From NCBI RefSeq assembly GCF_000210075.1, contig NC_021017.1, positions 2,344,706 to 2,408,705 of the forward strand: a stretch of 64,000 bases of DNA, read 5' to 3'. Both the position numbers and the translations under genes were made by a program. Positions within the stretch are counted from its first letter, which is position 1. The number at the start of each line of letters is the position of its first letter. The stretch is from Bacteroides xylanisolvens XB1A. GTDB taxonomy: Bacteria > Bacteroidota > Bacteroidia > Bacteroidales > Bacteroidaceae. This document shows, piece after piece, positions 1 through 9,101 of this stretch. The notes beneath the pieces are model-generated. The model was given only the letters and a program-made list of their open reading frames with translations. It searched no databases and was not told the DNA's origin.

Positions 1-11
1 TGACAAATCCC

Positions 12-38
12 GTACAAAAAAACAATAATATCGTAAAA
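12..38. promoter_or_regulatory. 27-bp PUL operator copy 1 (window edge)
   Basis: First of three near-identical 27-bp sites (others at 18097-18123 and 20954-20980). It opens with GTACAAAA and closes with GTAAAA, the two GTA steps being 21 bp apart. It lies just past the stop codon of the leftmost gene. By analogy with the other two copies, it should serve a leftward promoter for a gene beyond the window edge. The basal promoter elements would lie outside the window and cannot be checked. Confidence 0.6.
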
Positions 39-69
39 GATACTGTGTATCATCTCTTTTATATCACTA

Positions 70-798
70 TCAGCATGATAATGTCCTTGCCTGACTGATA
101 AAATACACAAATAGTTTTTTCATAGCTTCATCCCCTTCCACAGCCTGCAACTCTGGGTGGAACTGAACACCCCAAATATGTTCGGAATCAGATTCGATTG
201 ATTCTATGACTCCATCATCAGCGAAAGCAGATGCCTTGAATCCACAAGCCAATTTCTTAACGGCTTGATGATGAATGGAGGAGACTTTCAAACTTTCCTT
301 GCCTGTAACAGAATACAATTTTCCGGTCCTCAAACATCGCACATTATGCTGTAATATCATAAACGCATCCGGTGACCGATGATTAATTTCCGAGGGATAT
401 TGAGCAGGCAAATCCTGATATAATGTTCCACCAAAATAAGTATTAATAATCTGCATTCCCCGACAAATACCTAAAACGGGAATTTGCCTTTCGGATGCTA
501 AGCGCAGCAAAGCATAATCAAAGTCATCCCTATCCCGGCAACATTCTCCACATTCAGGAAGAGTCGATTCTCCGTATATCACAGGCGATATATCTCCCCC
601 ACCTGTCAGGAGTAAACCATCAATAAAAGAAACCACAGATTGTAAAATCTGTACATTGTCGGTAAACGGAAGAATAAAAGGGATGCCGCCCGCTTGAAGG
701 ACAGCATCCACATATTTTCTTTTCACAGATATTCTTCCCGGAATATCAATTTCAGTAGAAATACCAATAACAGGAATTTCTCTTTTTATCATTCTCAT
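70..798 (-). CDS. Gamma-glutamyl-gamma-aminobutyrate hydrolase-like (peptidase C26) protein
   Basis: Class I glutamine-amidotransferase-like hydrolase of the PuuD/peptidase C26 family, 242 aa, which normally cleaves gamma-glutamyl amide bonds in the cytoplasm. Visible motifs are the LLLTGGGDISP loop, the nucleophile elbow GICRGMQ with the catalytic Cys, and GVQFHPE with the catalytic His/Glu. No signal peptide is present. Its start lies 14 bp downstream of the GH36 stop, so it is probably the last gene of the leftward PUL operon. Two ATGs (798 and 792) are possible starts. Such an enzyme is unusual in a glycan locus. It could process gamma-glutamyl or amide-linked products released from a glycopeptide, or be a passenger. 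The family call is firm; the substrate is unknown. Confidence 0.85.
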   Translation of the reverse strand: MRMIKREIPVIGISTEIDIPGRISVKRKYVDAVLQAGGIPFILPFTDNVQILQSVVSFIDGLLLTGGGDISPVIYGESTLPECGECCRDRDDFDYALLRLASERQIPVLGICRGMQIINTYFGGTLYQDLPAQYPSEINHRSPDAFMILQHNVRCLRTGKLYSVTGKESLKVSSIHHQAVKKLACGFKASAFADDGVIESIESDSEHIWGVQFHPELQAVEGDEAMKKLFVYFISQARTLSC

Positions 799-812
799 TG
801 TCTTTTATCAAC

Positions 813-2996
813 TTAATCCACAGCCTGTAGTTGTAAAGCCAAACTTGAATATTCACTTTTCAGCAATGATTTTAATGCAATGCCTTCTTCCATCAATATC
901 TTTCCACTAATGATTTTACCATTCAGGTCACAAGGTTTGCTACTGTCCACAGGTGTCAAATCTACCAAACGATAATTCTTCGACGGATCCAATCCATTCA
1001 TACAAACCTTCGGAATAACCATATTGATGAAATGAGAAATCTTATATGCATAAAAGACCGCCTTATTCTTTTCGGAAGTGACATACATCAGAGAGGATAC
1101 TCCTTTATTATCGTATGGAGACACCAACCGATACAAATCACCGAACTGAACCACAGGACGAATATCTTTATACGCTGCAATAGCACGCTTGGCGAATGCC
1201 TTATCAACATCATTCATGTCCTTCGGCTGAATTTCCATTCCCAATCGCCCGGACATTGCCACATCAAAACGGAATTTCAATGGAATACGACGTCCGGTCT
1301 GATGATTCTTGTCCGCACTTACGTGAGATGCCATAGCAATAGCCGGAAAGAAACCGGAAACTCCCCATTGCATATAAATTCTTTGCAAAGCATCCGTATC
1401 ATCACTCGTCCAGAACTCATCAAAATATGGAAGCAATCCATAATTGACGCGGGCACCGCCACCAGCACATAGCTGCATCACGAGTTCAGGATACTTGGCA
1501 CGAATACGCTGAAGTACTTTCTGTAAACCCCTATTATACTCAATATAGAGATGTGATTGCTTGTTTTTTGGTAAGTAGGAAGAACCATAATCCAGCAAAC
1601 TGCAATTATCATCCCATTTCATATAGGAAATTTCCGGATAGTTCGCCATCAAATTATCGACCACTCCAAAAACAAAATCCTGTACTTTCGGATTAGTCAA
1701 ATCCAGAACTACCTGCGTTTTGCCACGCCCGGTAGATAAAGGACGGTTATCAATTTTCAGAATCCAGTCCGGGTGCTTTTCGAACAGCTCGCTCTTGGTA
1801 TTCGACATTTCCGGTTCAATCCAGATACCGAATTTTATATGATGCTTCCTGGCAGACGCAAGCAGTCCTTCAATACCTTCAGGCAGTTTTTCTTTGCAGA
1901 CTTCCCAATCACCCAAACTACTGTTTCCACCATTACGGGGATATTTATTTCCAAACCAGCCATCGTCCATGACAAACAACTCTCCACCCATGGCAGAGAA
2001 AGCTTCCATCATCTCATCCATCCCTTTTTGGTTCACCTTGAAATAAACACCTTCCCAGCTATTCAACAAGATGTCATGCAGCCTTTCACCCCGATTCATT
2101 TTATATTGGCGTGCCCAATGATGAAAAGCACGACTCACCCCACCTTTGCCATTGGTACTATATGTCATGGCAAATTCAGGAGTGACGAATGTCTCTTTCG
2201 GTTCCAGTATGTATTGTGAACTTTCCTCATTCATACCGGCTATTATATTCAGTGCTGTGTTGCGAACATCCAGCTTCAACTTATAATTACCACTCCAAGC
2301 CAAAACGCCCCCAAAGACTTTTCCTGTTTCTTCCTGCGGTTTGCCGTCCAACGACAACATAAAAGAAGGATTATCCGTTTCCGTATTCGCCAGTCCGTCT
2401 TTGTTAGCAATCACTTTTTGCCCGTTCGTCAGTTTCTCTTCATCCATCGTATGTTCCGCACCCCAGGCTCCATGAAAATGAGTCAGCCAGTTGTCCCCGC
2501 GAAACATCGGCAAATAAGCGGAAGCAAACTGAAACAGTGTTACTGGTTTCTTACCTGCATTGCCAATCTCAACCCAAGTGGTAATTATATCCGTTCCTTT
2601 ATAAGCCTTATAACATTGTTTCACCCAAACAGGATATATCTTATCTTTCAAAAGAACTTCGGTTATCTCTCCATCCTTGGAAGTGTATTGAGTAACCGCA
2701 TCTACCGCCAAGTCAAGTGACATATTGCCATCCGGTTGAGTAATAGCAATCGCTTTCTCCCCTACCGTCTGGAGACCGAAAGCGGGATAGCTGTTCGCAT
2801 TCAATACCAGTCCGGCATCATAGATACTTTGTATCTGCCCGGGAGCAATACTGACTCCATAATATTGCATCTTTGATGGTTCACCTGCATTTGCTGTAAT
2901 CAACAATGACGTTTTGGACGTCGAAATCAAATAATCTTTAGCAAATAAAGAACTTGATAATAACAAACCAATAGCGGCTATTAAGCTCTGCTTCAT
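813..2996 (-). CDS. GH36 alpha-galactosidase
   Basis: Secreted alpha-galactosidase (melibiase, GH36), 727 aa from the ATG at 2996; an in-frame non-ATG codon 12 nt upstream is less likely. An N-terminal Sec signal peptide (MKQSLIAAIGLLLSSSLFA) sends it to the periplasm or beyond. A beta-sandwich N-domain is followed by a TIM barrel with FVMDDGWFG, the nucleophile Asp in MKWDDN (about residue 462) and the acid/base Asp in TSDDTD (about 532). These match the GH36 arrangement. It lies between the GH2 gene and the C26 hydrolase in the same leftward operon. It should remove terminal alpha-galactose from the imported glycan. The family is well supported; linkage preference cannot be read from sequence. 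Confidence 0.92.
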   Translation of the reverse strand: MKQSLIAAIGLLLSSSLFAKDYLISTSKTSLLITANAGEPSKMQYYGVSIAPGQIQSIYDAGLVLNANSYPAFGLQTVGEKAIAITQPDGNMSLDLAVDAVTQYTSKDGEITEVLLKDKIYPVWVKQCYKAYKGTDIITTWVEIGNAGKKPVTLFQFASAYLPMFRGDNWLTHFHGAWGAEHTMDEEKLTNGQKVIANKDGLANTETDNPSFMLSLDGKPQEETGKVFGGVLAWSGNYKLKLDVRNTALNIIAGMNEESSQYILEPKETFVTPEFAMTYSTNGKGGVSRAFHHWARQYKMNRGERLHDILLNSWEGVYFKVNQKGMDEMMEAFSAMGGELFVMDDGWFGNKYPRNGGNSSLGDWEVCKEKLPEGIEGLLASARKHHIKFGIWIEPEMSNTKSELFEKHPDWILKIDNRPLSTGRGKTQVVLDLTNPKVQDFVFGVVDNLMANYPEISYMKWDDNCSLLDYGSSYLPKNKQSHLYIEYNRGLQKVLQRIRAKYPELVMQLCAGGGARVNYGLLPYFDEFWTSDDTDALQRIYMQWGVSGFFPAIAMASHVSADKNHQTGRRIPLKFRFDVAMSGRLGMEIQPKDMNDVDKAFAKRAIAAYKDIRPVVQFGDLYRLVSPYDNKGVSSLMYVTSEKNKAVFYAYKISHFINMVIPKVCMNGLDPSKNYRLVDLTPVDSSKPCDLNGKIISGKILMEEGIALKSLLKSEYSSLALQLQAVD

Positions 2997-3090
2997 ATTT
3001 ATAATCATAGATTTGTTTTTATTATATTGATATTAAGTATTACCTTTTCCTGACCATTAGATGTATTCAACCCAGTATAATATATACTTT

Positions 3091-5124
3091 TCATAAAATG
3101 CAATAATACATATCTGTCAGTGTCTGTTTCTTATTTGTAGTTTTCACTTCTATTTTATTCTTTCCAGGGGTCAATATCACATGTTTCCACTCCAAGATAG
3201 AATACCGGTCTGTTTCCACTTTACCACAACTCTTTCCGTTGACAAATAATTCTGCTTCAGGTTGATTGGAAAAGGCTATAATCGTTTGTTGTCGCTGCAC
3301 ACGTATTATGTTACGTTTACCTATTAAATAAATCATAGGATCCTCTTTATTCCAATTCGCTTTATAAAAATAAAAAGCATCTTTTCGCACTTTCCGATCA
3401 AATGTAACCAACCCTTTGTCATTAACTCCAGGACGATCACCCTCGGTGCGGTGCGCAGCACCAAAGTCAAACATATTCCACACAAAACTTCCCCAAACGA
3501 AAGGACGTTCGGTTATCGCTTTCCAGTTTTCTATATGATAATAAGTTTGCCAATTTTCCGGATGCCACCAACTTGTGGGATTTGTTTTCACTAGCGAATC
3601 TTGTTGATGATATATACTTGCGCCGGCACCATATTCACTAATAGCAATACGAATTTCAGGATATTCTTTATGCATCCAGTCCAGCCATTTTCCTAAATCT
3701 TGTGGGGTACCACCATACCATCCATCATAGCGGTTCCAGGCAATAAGATCGGTCACAAAGTTTATTTTTCCTGATTGGTTACTGGCAGAAGTGGTGGGGC
3801 GAGTAGTATCTTCCTGATGTGCCAGTACATTCAACTCATTAATGTACTCCACCGGATTATCTCCATATTCTGCCAACTCATTAAACAATCCCCAAACACA
3901 AATAGAAGGATGATTATAATGCTGACGAATTAATTCTTTAAGCTGTTCTTTTCCATTGGCACGGAAAGACGGTGAATCAACGAAACCCTTATCTTCATAC
4001 CCGCCAGGACCGATAAAAGGGATTTCAGCCCATACCACTATACCAAGCTTATCCATGAGGTCATAAAAATAAGTAGCTTGAGGATAATGAGCCAGTCGCA
4101 CGGCATTCACTCCCATTTCCAGCATCAATGCCGCATCCTCTTCGTGATGCTCGGGATGCAAAGCATTACCTATCTCGCTCCTATCTTGATGACGGCATAC
4201 TCCTCGAAGTGGCAAATGTTCTCCATTCAAGAAAAAACCCTCATCCGGATCTATTCGATAAAAACGAAGTCCCAAAGGCTGTATTACCTGATCTAGTATC
4301 TCTCCGTTATGCAAAAGAGAGACTTCTACCTGATACAGAAACGGATCTTGTCGTCCATTCCATAAATGTGGATTATTCAACTCTATCCTCATTTCTTTTT
4401 GTGAAACAGAATCAGGATAAAGTGTAACCTTTTCGTTTTTTTCTTTCACTACTTTACCTGCATTCGAGAGAATAATGTTAAGTTCCAGTTCCCGTAATTT
4501 GTCACTTCCGTTAGACAAATCAATAAGAGCACGTACACAAGCATATTCATGACTTACGCTATCTTGAATCAGTCGAACGCCCGGAGAAGCATAATCCAAA
4601 GGAGAAATACAAATCTCATCGGTAACTAATAAATGCACATCCCGATAAATTCCTCCATAAAAATTGAAGTCTCCGACCAAAGGCATTATATCCAACTGTT
4701 CACCATTATTCACTCGTACTAAAATAGAATTGTCCTTTCCATACTCTACTCTATCTGTGATTTCAAACACAAAAGCTCCATATCCTCCTCTATGTTCACC
4801 AATATGTTTACGGTTAATAAACACATTAGCTATACTATTCACTCCTTCAAAACGTAAAAAGAGACGTTTCCCTTTCCATTGTGACTGGACAAATAGCTTC
4901 TTCTCATAATTGCCAATTCCTCGCTTATAATCTATTTTACCAGATAAGGCATCCTGCGCATTCCAAGTATGAGGTAGATCCACTCGAACTTCCGTACCTT
5001 TTTGTACTTGATGAGAAAAACGGAATTTCCACTGATTATTTAGCAGGATATCCTGTCTTTCAGCAAAGACTATCGAACTATAACACAAAAAAGCAACAAC
5101 AAATGCCCATAAACGATGTTTCAT
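3091..5124 (-). CDS. GH2 beta-galactosidase
   Basis: Secreted GH2 glycosidase, 677 aa from the ATG at 5124 (MKHRLWAF..., a Sec signal peptide ending near AERQD). The order is a jelly-roll sugar-binding domain, an Ig-like domain, a TIM barrel and a short C-terminal beta domain with a second sugar-binding-like segment. The acid/base Glu lies in WGLFNE (about residue 416) and the nucleophile Glu in ISEYGAG (about 497). The compact GH2 form and VRLAHYPQ motif are typical of Bacteroides beta-galactosidases. Other GH2 activities (beta-mannosidase, beta-glucuronidase) cannot be excluded. It follows the BACON peptidase-like gene after a hairpin at 5171-5235, so its expression may be partly attenuated relative to upstream genes. 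Confidence 0.88.
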   Translation of the reverse strand: MKHRLWAFVVAFLCYSSIVFAERQDILLNNQWKFRFSHQVQKGTEVRVDLPHTWNAQDALSGKIDYKRGIGNYEKKLFVQSQWKGKRLFLRFEGVNSIANVFINRKHIGEHRGGYGAFVFEITDRVEYGKDNSILVRVNNGEQLDIMPLVGDFNFYGGIYRDVHLLVTDEICISPLDYASPGVRLIQDSVSHEYACVRALIDLSNGSDKLRELELNIILSNAGKVVKEKNEKVTLYPDSVSQKEMRIELNNPHLWNGRQDPFLYQVEVSLLHNGEILDQVIQPLGLRFYRIDPDEGFFLNGEHLPLRGVCRHQDRSEIGNALHPEHHEEDAALMLEMGVNAVRLAHYPQATYFYDLMDKLGIVVWAEIPFIGPGGYEDKGFVDSPSFRANGKEQLKELIRQHYNHPSICVWGLFNELAEYGDNPVEYINELNVLAHQEDTTRPTTSASNQSGKINFVTDLIAWNRYDGWYGGTPQDLGKWLDWMHKEYPEIRIAISEYGAGASIYHQQDSLVKTNPTSWWHPENWQTYYHIENWKAITERPFVWGSFVWNMFDFGAAHRTEGDRPGVNDKGLVTFDRKVRKDAFYFYKANWNKEDPMIYLIGKRNIIRVQRQQTIIAFSNQPEAELFVNGKSCGKVETDRYSILEWKHVILTPGKNKIEVKTTNKKQTLTDMYYCIL

Positions 5125-5170
5125 ATTTACCAAGACTTAAATTACGGTTTCGAATAGCAATATCCATTAA

Positions 5171-5235
5171 CAAAAACGAATGATTATCTTTAAAGAGCTA
5201 CTTAAGGTAACTTTCTCAGAAATAATCATTCGTTT
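5171..5235 (-). terminator. Intra-operon hairpin / attenuator
   Basis: A 14-bp perfect inverted repeat (arms 5222-5235 and 5174-5187, minus-strand stem AAACGAATGATTAT) lies between the BACON peptidase-like gene and the GH2 gene. On the minus strand the downstream arm runs into a short T tract (GTTTTTGTT), which gives it the look of an intrinsic terminator or attenuator. The loop is long (34 nt) and could form a nested stem. Confidence 0.6.
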
Positions 5236-5244
5236 ATTGAGACC

Positions 5245-6915
5245 TTACTTCTTAATTACTCTACATTTGTCACCATCTGGTTCTGTGTTATCCAATGTAA
5301 ACTGATAAGGCCACTGATTGTCAGCCCCCGTATCATAGATTTCTTTGGGAGTAGCAGCCACTACCAGCCAAAGATGTTCCGTATTCTCGGGAACCTGAAG
5401 ACTTGCAGATCCTATATCTTCTTTGCTTGGCTCGCCATATACACGTGAACCATCTTTCAGCACAGCCAGAAATCCATATCTCCATTGAGCATTATTCGGT
5501 TTGTGAATATTATACTCTGAACTGTTTATTATACCTCTAAAATTAACTTTTACTGTAGTTCCGGCCTCCGGTACTGTTAATTTAATACCGTTATATCCAT
5601 AGTTGCTTGGGCAACGTTCGGGTGAGATCCGATAAGTCACTCCCAATTGAACAAGCTGACAAGTATGCACATTAGCTCCTCTGGCAGCATATGCCATTTC
5701 AATACGCGGCAAATCCCAGGTAATGAAACGGGATGCAGCATCATACATTTCTTCATTGAGTTGTTCTTGATTAATGTGAGTCAAACGTTTATAGGTTTTA
5801 ATAAAGTTGAGTTGGCCCGATTCTGTCTTATCGTCCAAAGTAGTCTCCTGAAATATTCTGCTCATGATTTCCACTCCATGCTTATTCGCCCAATACTCAA
5901 ACATATACGGGTTATTGTATGCATTGTCATTATGCCCCAATGATCGATGCGTGCCACTAATATAATTCGTAAAATGATTAAATTCCTGATCAATCCATTC
6001 CGGAGAACGTCTAAGCAATGTCCATTGCGAAGTCATTTCAAATATCGGGCCAGGGAACCAAGCATCTTTAATACCTGAATCCCACAAGGCCAAATATTGG
6101 AAACTGTGAGACACCTCATGATATACCATATTAGGATTTCCCGAATGATGTGGACGAATAGCCAACTCACCTACCGGATAATTTCCTCCTCCTGTAGCAC
6201 CACCCTCACTATCATTTATCACATACACAATGAGCTTGTATTTATTCGTCACGGATTCTTCCTTATTTCCAAAGTACAAATCATATTTCATGAAGTCATA
6301 TACTTCCTCCGTCATTTTCAGCAAATCATCCGGATTGAACTTCCGCTCTGCATTTTGTGGATTGGTACCAAATGATTTTTCCCAAAAGAGAGCCACATTG
6401 TCGCTTTCTTTCATGTAGTGCTTATTAAATTTGCTGTTTTCGTTTTCAAAAAGTTCAGGTCCGCTTTGTCCGATCATAGTATGTTCCGGAATAAGTAACA
6501 CCTTTTCTACTTGTGTAAATACAAACCTATAAGTATCATCATTTGCGTTATTAGTTATCACGACTTCACTTTTTTTCCCAGGGTCTTTAGCTGGATTGGC
6601 AGCTACCGTAAGAGTAATCTCTCCACTACCACTTTGCTCGCCCGAGGGAGTAGCAGTCACCAAATCTCCACTTACCACTTCCACTTTCCACGTCACTTCC
6701 GGTGAAGCTGTAACCGTCAAGTGATAATCTTTACCAGTAAAAGGAGCATTTACAACAACCGGTCGGGTATAATTGCAAACCAAGCTCAAGAAGGTCACTT
6801 CAAAAGTAAGTGGCCTTTCTCTCTTTCCGCTATCGTCATCATCGTTACAAGCTGTTGCATTAACTGCTAATAACATTATAGGAAGAATCTTCCACATCCA
6901 TTTTAAAATATTCAT
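5245..6915 (-). CDS. BACON-domain lipoprotein with HExxH metallopeptidase-like domain
   Basis: Outer-surface lipoprotein candidate, 556 aa, with signal and lipobox ending at Cys near residue 23 followed by acidic residues (NDDDD), a pattern linked to surface export in Bacteroides. Residues 35-135 form a BACON-like beta-sandwich ending in YRFVFTQ. The rest carries HEVSHSFQY (His266, Glu267, His270) and, 23 residues after the second His, a conserved Glu in FEMTSQW. HExxH plus a distal Glu suggests a gluzincin-type zinc site. It is clearly homologous to the protein at 18354-19685, which lacks BACON. I am not certain of the family name; it may correspond to DUF6055. Proteolysis of a glycoprotein is inference. 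Confidence 0.75.
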   Translation of the reverse strand: MNILKWMWKILPIMLLAVNATACNDDDDSGKRERPLTFEVTFLSLVCNYTRPVVVNAPFTGKDYHLTVTASPEVTWKVEVVSGDLVTATPSGEQSGSGEITLTVAANPAKDPGKKSEVVITNNANDDTYRFVFTQVEKVLLIPEHTMIGQSGPELFENENSKFNKHYMKESDNVALFWEKSFGTNPQNAERKFNPDDLLKMTEEVYDFMKYDLYFGNKEESVTNKYKLIVYVINDSEGGATGGGNYPVGELAIRPHHSGNPNMVYHEVSHSFQYLALWDSGIKDAWFPGPIFEMTSQWTLLRRSPEWIDQEFNHFTNYISGTHRSLGHNDNAYNNPYMFEYWANKHGVEIMSRIFQETTLDDKTESGQLNFIKTYKRLTHINQEQLNEEMYDAASRFITWDLPRIEMAYAARGANVHTCQLVQLGVTYRISPERCPSNYGYNGIKLTVPEAGTTVKVNFRGIINSSEYNIHKPNNAQWRYGFLAVLKDGSRVYGEPSKEDIGSASLQVPENTEHLWLVVAATPKEIYDTGADNQWPYQFTLDNTEPDGDKCRVIKK

Positions 6916-6951
6916 ATTTGTTTCTTTTATGATTTGATCTTATAAAATTTA

Positions 6952-9063
6952 TCACTTACCATATATCTTCAACTGTTGAAGGGCAACGCACGGGTAATCA
7001 CCACTATTATTCCACTTCGTATAATCATAACCCAATATATTCTTTACACTATTGTTACTATAAGTCTTATCACGACTAGATATGAATGACAATCGTACCA
7101 AAGTCGCTCCACTCTCTTTCAAACTGTAAAGTGACAATTTGGACAAATCTTCTTCGCTGACACGACCAATCCAAGTTTTGTCTGCAAACGGCAGTTGGTT
7201 ATCCTCATATTTCAATTCTCCAATCTTCTTCAAATCATCATTACTTGTTCCAGCATAAACAACAATTTCATTAGGAACAGCATTAGGCCAATTCCTCGGC
7301 AAATAGTTGAATGAGAATGCTTGGGAAAGAGGTTTATTTGAGAAATCAATATCGAGATACACGCCATATACCGGATCTATTTTAGGATCGTTTTTACCTC
7401 CGTTAGGTGACCAAATGGATTGCCAATAATTATTATATGCAAGTAGATTACCTACATTATTGCCTCCGTCAGTAGCACTTGCCTTTAGCATATTCGCTTC
7501 TAGATTTATACTTCTCAAGTCACTGATCGACTCCACTTTTGTTTCCATAATCACGTGAACATAGGTTATCTTTTCTTTGACTTCGAAAGGACTATTACCA
7601 CATCCAATTGGAATAATCGGATACAAATAATCCTTATCTAAAGTCAAACCATCCCCTGACAATGTAGCAGTCACTAATTTCTCATTATCTTCCTGTGTAA
7701 ATTCGGAAGATGATAAAACGCAGTTGCCTTTGGGTAATAATGTATAGGAAGTACCTTTATCCGCATTATATTTATCAACCGCAGCTTTCAAAGCAGTTTC
7801 GTTCTCTTCAAATTCCACCGTAAATTCCCACTGATTGATTACATCAAGAGAAAGATTAAAACCGTAAGATGCCTTTTTCTCTCCTTGGTCCAAAATAAGA
7901 ATATGCTTGTACTCTTTCGACTCCATAGTAACAACAGGAGTTGCAATACGAGGTTTCATAAAGATTTCAGAGACAGGGAAACCATCTACATAAACACGAA
8001 TACCCCAAACATATTCTTTATCCTCATCCAACTCTCCTACTTCTTTTTTAAATGTTATTTTTACATCTTTCGACAGATCCGAATCATCAAAATCAACAGA
8101 AGCAGGCATTACAATATAATCTTCAGGAATAGACATGTAGCTTGTACCATACAAAGAGTTATGTGCGTTCAGTTCCTCTTCTGTGAATGCAGAAAGAGTC
8201 ACTTCACCCTCTTCTTTATTAATTGTCAATAAGGTAGTGATATCCTGATTGGCATTATAAAAATCAAATTGTTTCACGCTCCTTGAGATATTCCGATCGT
8301 ATATGTTCACTACCAACCAAATCAATTCAGCCTTTCTATCATCTACAGAAACTATTATGGGCAACATATACTCTTCACTTGTACTCAAATCTCCTGTTTT
8401 CTTATTGAATTTAATATCCAATAAGGCAGATACCTCTCCATCAAAACTTATCGAATTTGGCAAAGTATAGCAATCAGTAGGGAGAAGTTTATACAGAGTG
8501 AGATTATCCTCATTATATTTATCCAGTTCTTCTTGGCCAAGTGAAGAAATTGAAACATTACCCTCTACCTTATTTATAGAAGTAGTATAAATAAGTTCTT
8601 CTTTGTTATATCTGTCCTCATTATAATGAATGTAAGCATATAATTCTTCTTTTTGCGCCATTTGATTCGGATCATACGACTGTGTAAACGCATATCTATA
8701 AATCTCGTCGTTAACACTGTTTCTAATAGTCACTGTAGCTACTCTGTTTTTTATATTAGTCGGGTTGCTCGATGCAACAATCAAAATCTCTCCGTCCCCA
8801 CTTTGCTTAGTCACAGGTGTGGCTACTATCCAACTGCCACCTTCAAGCTTAGTTGTCCAAATTACATCCACAGAAGATTTTACAGTCAACTTATATGTCT
8901 GGCCCTCTATAGGTACTACAACATCGATAACATTATTACTGTTACATTCCAAATCCGTTGAAGAAAGTTCGAAGAATGACGAAGTTGTATCATCATCGTC
9001 ACTACAACCTGCCATTGCTACAGATAATAGTAGCACGGGAATGATTCTCCATATATTTTTCAT
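6952..9063 (-). CDS. Surface glycan-binding lipoprotein: BACON + DUF1735-type + discoidin-like domains
   Basis: SusE/F-position lipoprotein, 703 aa from the ATG at 9063, lipobox AMAGC followed by SDDDD (surface-export pattern). After a BACON-like domain (about 30-135) come about three DUF1735-like repeats with recurring YNxxxxTxYxLLP-type signatures. A C-terminal discoidin-like sandwich (GVYLDIDFS, PNEIVVYAGTS) completes it. No catalytic motif is seen. It shares its BACON domain with the next gene in the operon and its C-terminal region with the preceding one. The likely role is glycan capture at the cell surface next to SusCD. Domain names rest on pattern recognition. Confidence 0.8.
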   Translation of the reverse strand: MKNIWRIIPVLLLSVAMAGCSDDDDTTSSFFELSSTDLECNSNNVIDVVVPIEGQTYKLTVKSSVDVIWTTKLEGGSWIVATPVTKQSGDGEILIVASSNPTNIKNRVATVTIRNSVNDEIYRYAFTQSYDPNQMAQKEELYAYIHYNEDRYNKEELIYTTSINKVEGNVSISSLGQEELDKYNEDNLTLYKLLPTDCYTLPNSISFDGEVSALLDIKFNKKTGDLSTSEEYMLPIIVSVDDRKAELIWLVVNIYDRNISRSVKQFDFYNANQDITTLLTINKEEGEVTLSAFTEEELNAHNSLYGTSYMSIPEDYIVMPASVDFDDSDLSKDVKITFKKEVGELDEDKEYVWGIRVYVDGFPVSEIFMKPRIATPVVTMESKEYKHILILDQGEKKASYGFNLSLDVINQWEFTVEFEENETALKAAVDKYNADKGTSYTLLPKGNCVLSSSEFTQEDNEKLVTATLSGDGLTLDKDYLYPIIPIGCGNSPFEVKEKITYVHVIMETKVESISDLRSINLEANMLKASATDGGNNVGNLLAYNNYWQSIWSPNGGKNDPKIDPVYGVYLDIDFSNKPLSQAFSFNYLPRNWPNAVPNEIVVYAGTSNDDLKKIGELKYEDNQLPFADKTWIGRVSEEDLSKLSLYSLKESGATLVRLSFISSRDKTYSNNSVKNILGYDYTKWNNSGDYPCVALQQLKIYGK

Positions 9064-9101
9064 TAAAGCTTCCATATATTTTCGTTTTTATTCCTTCACA
9101 A

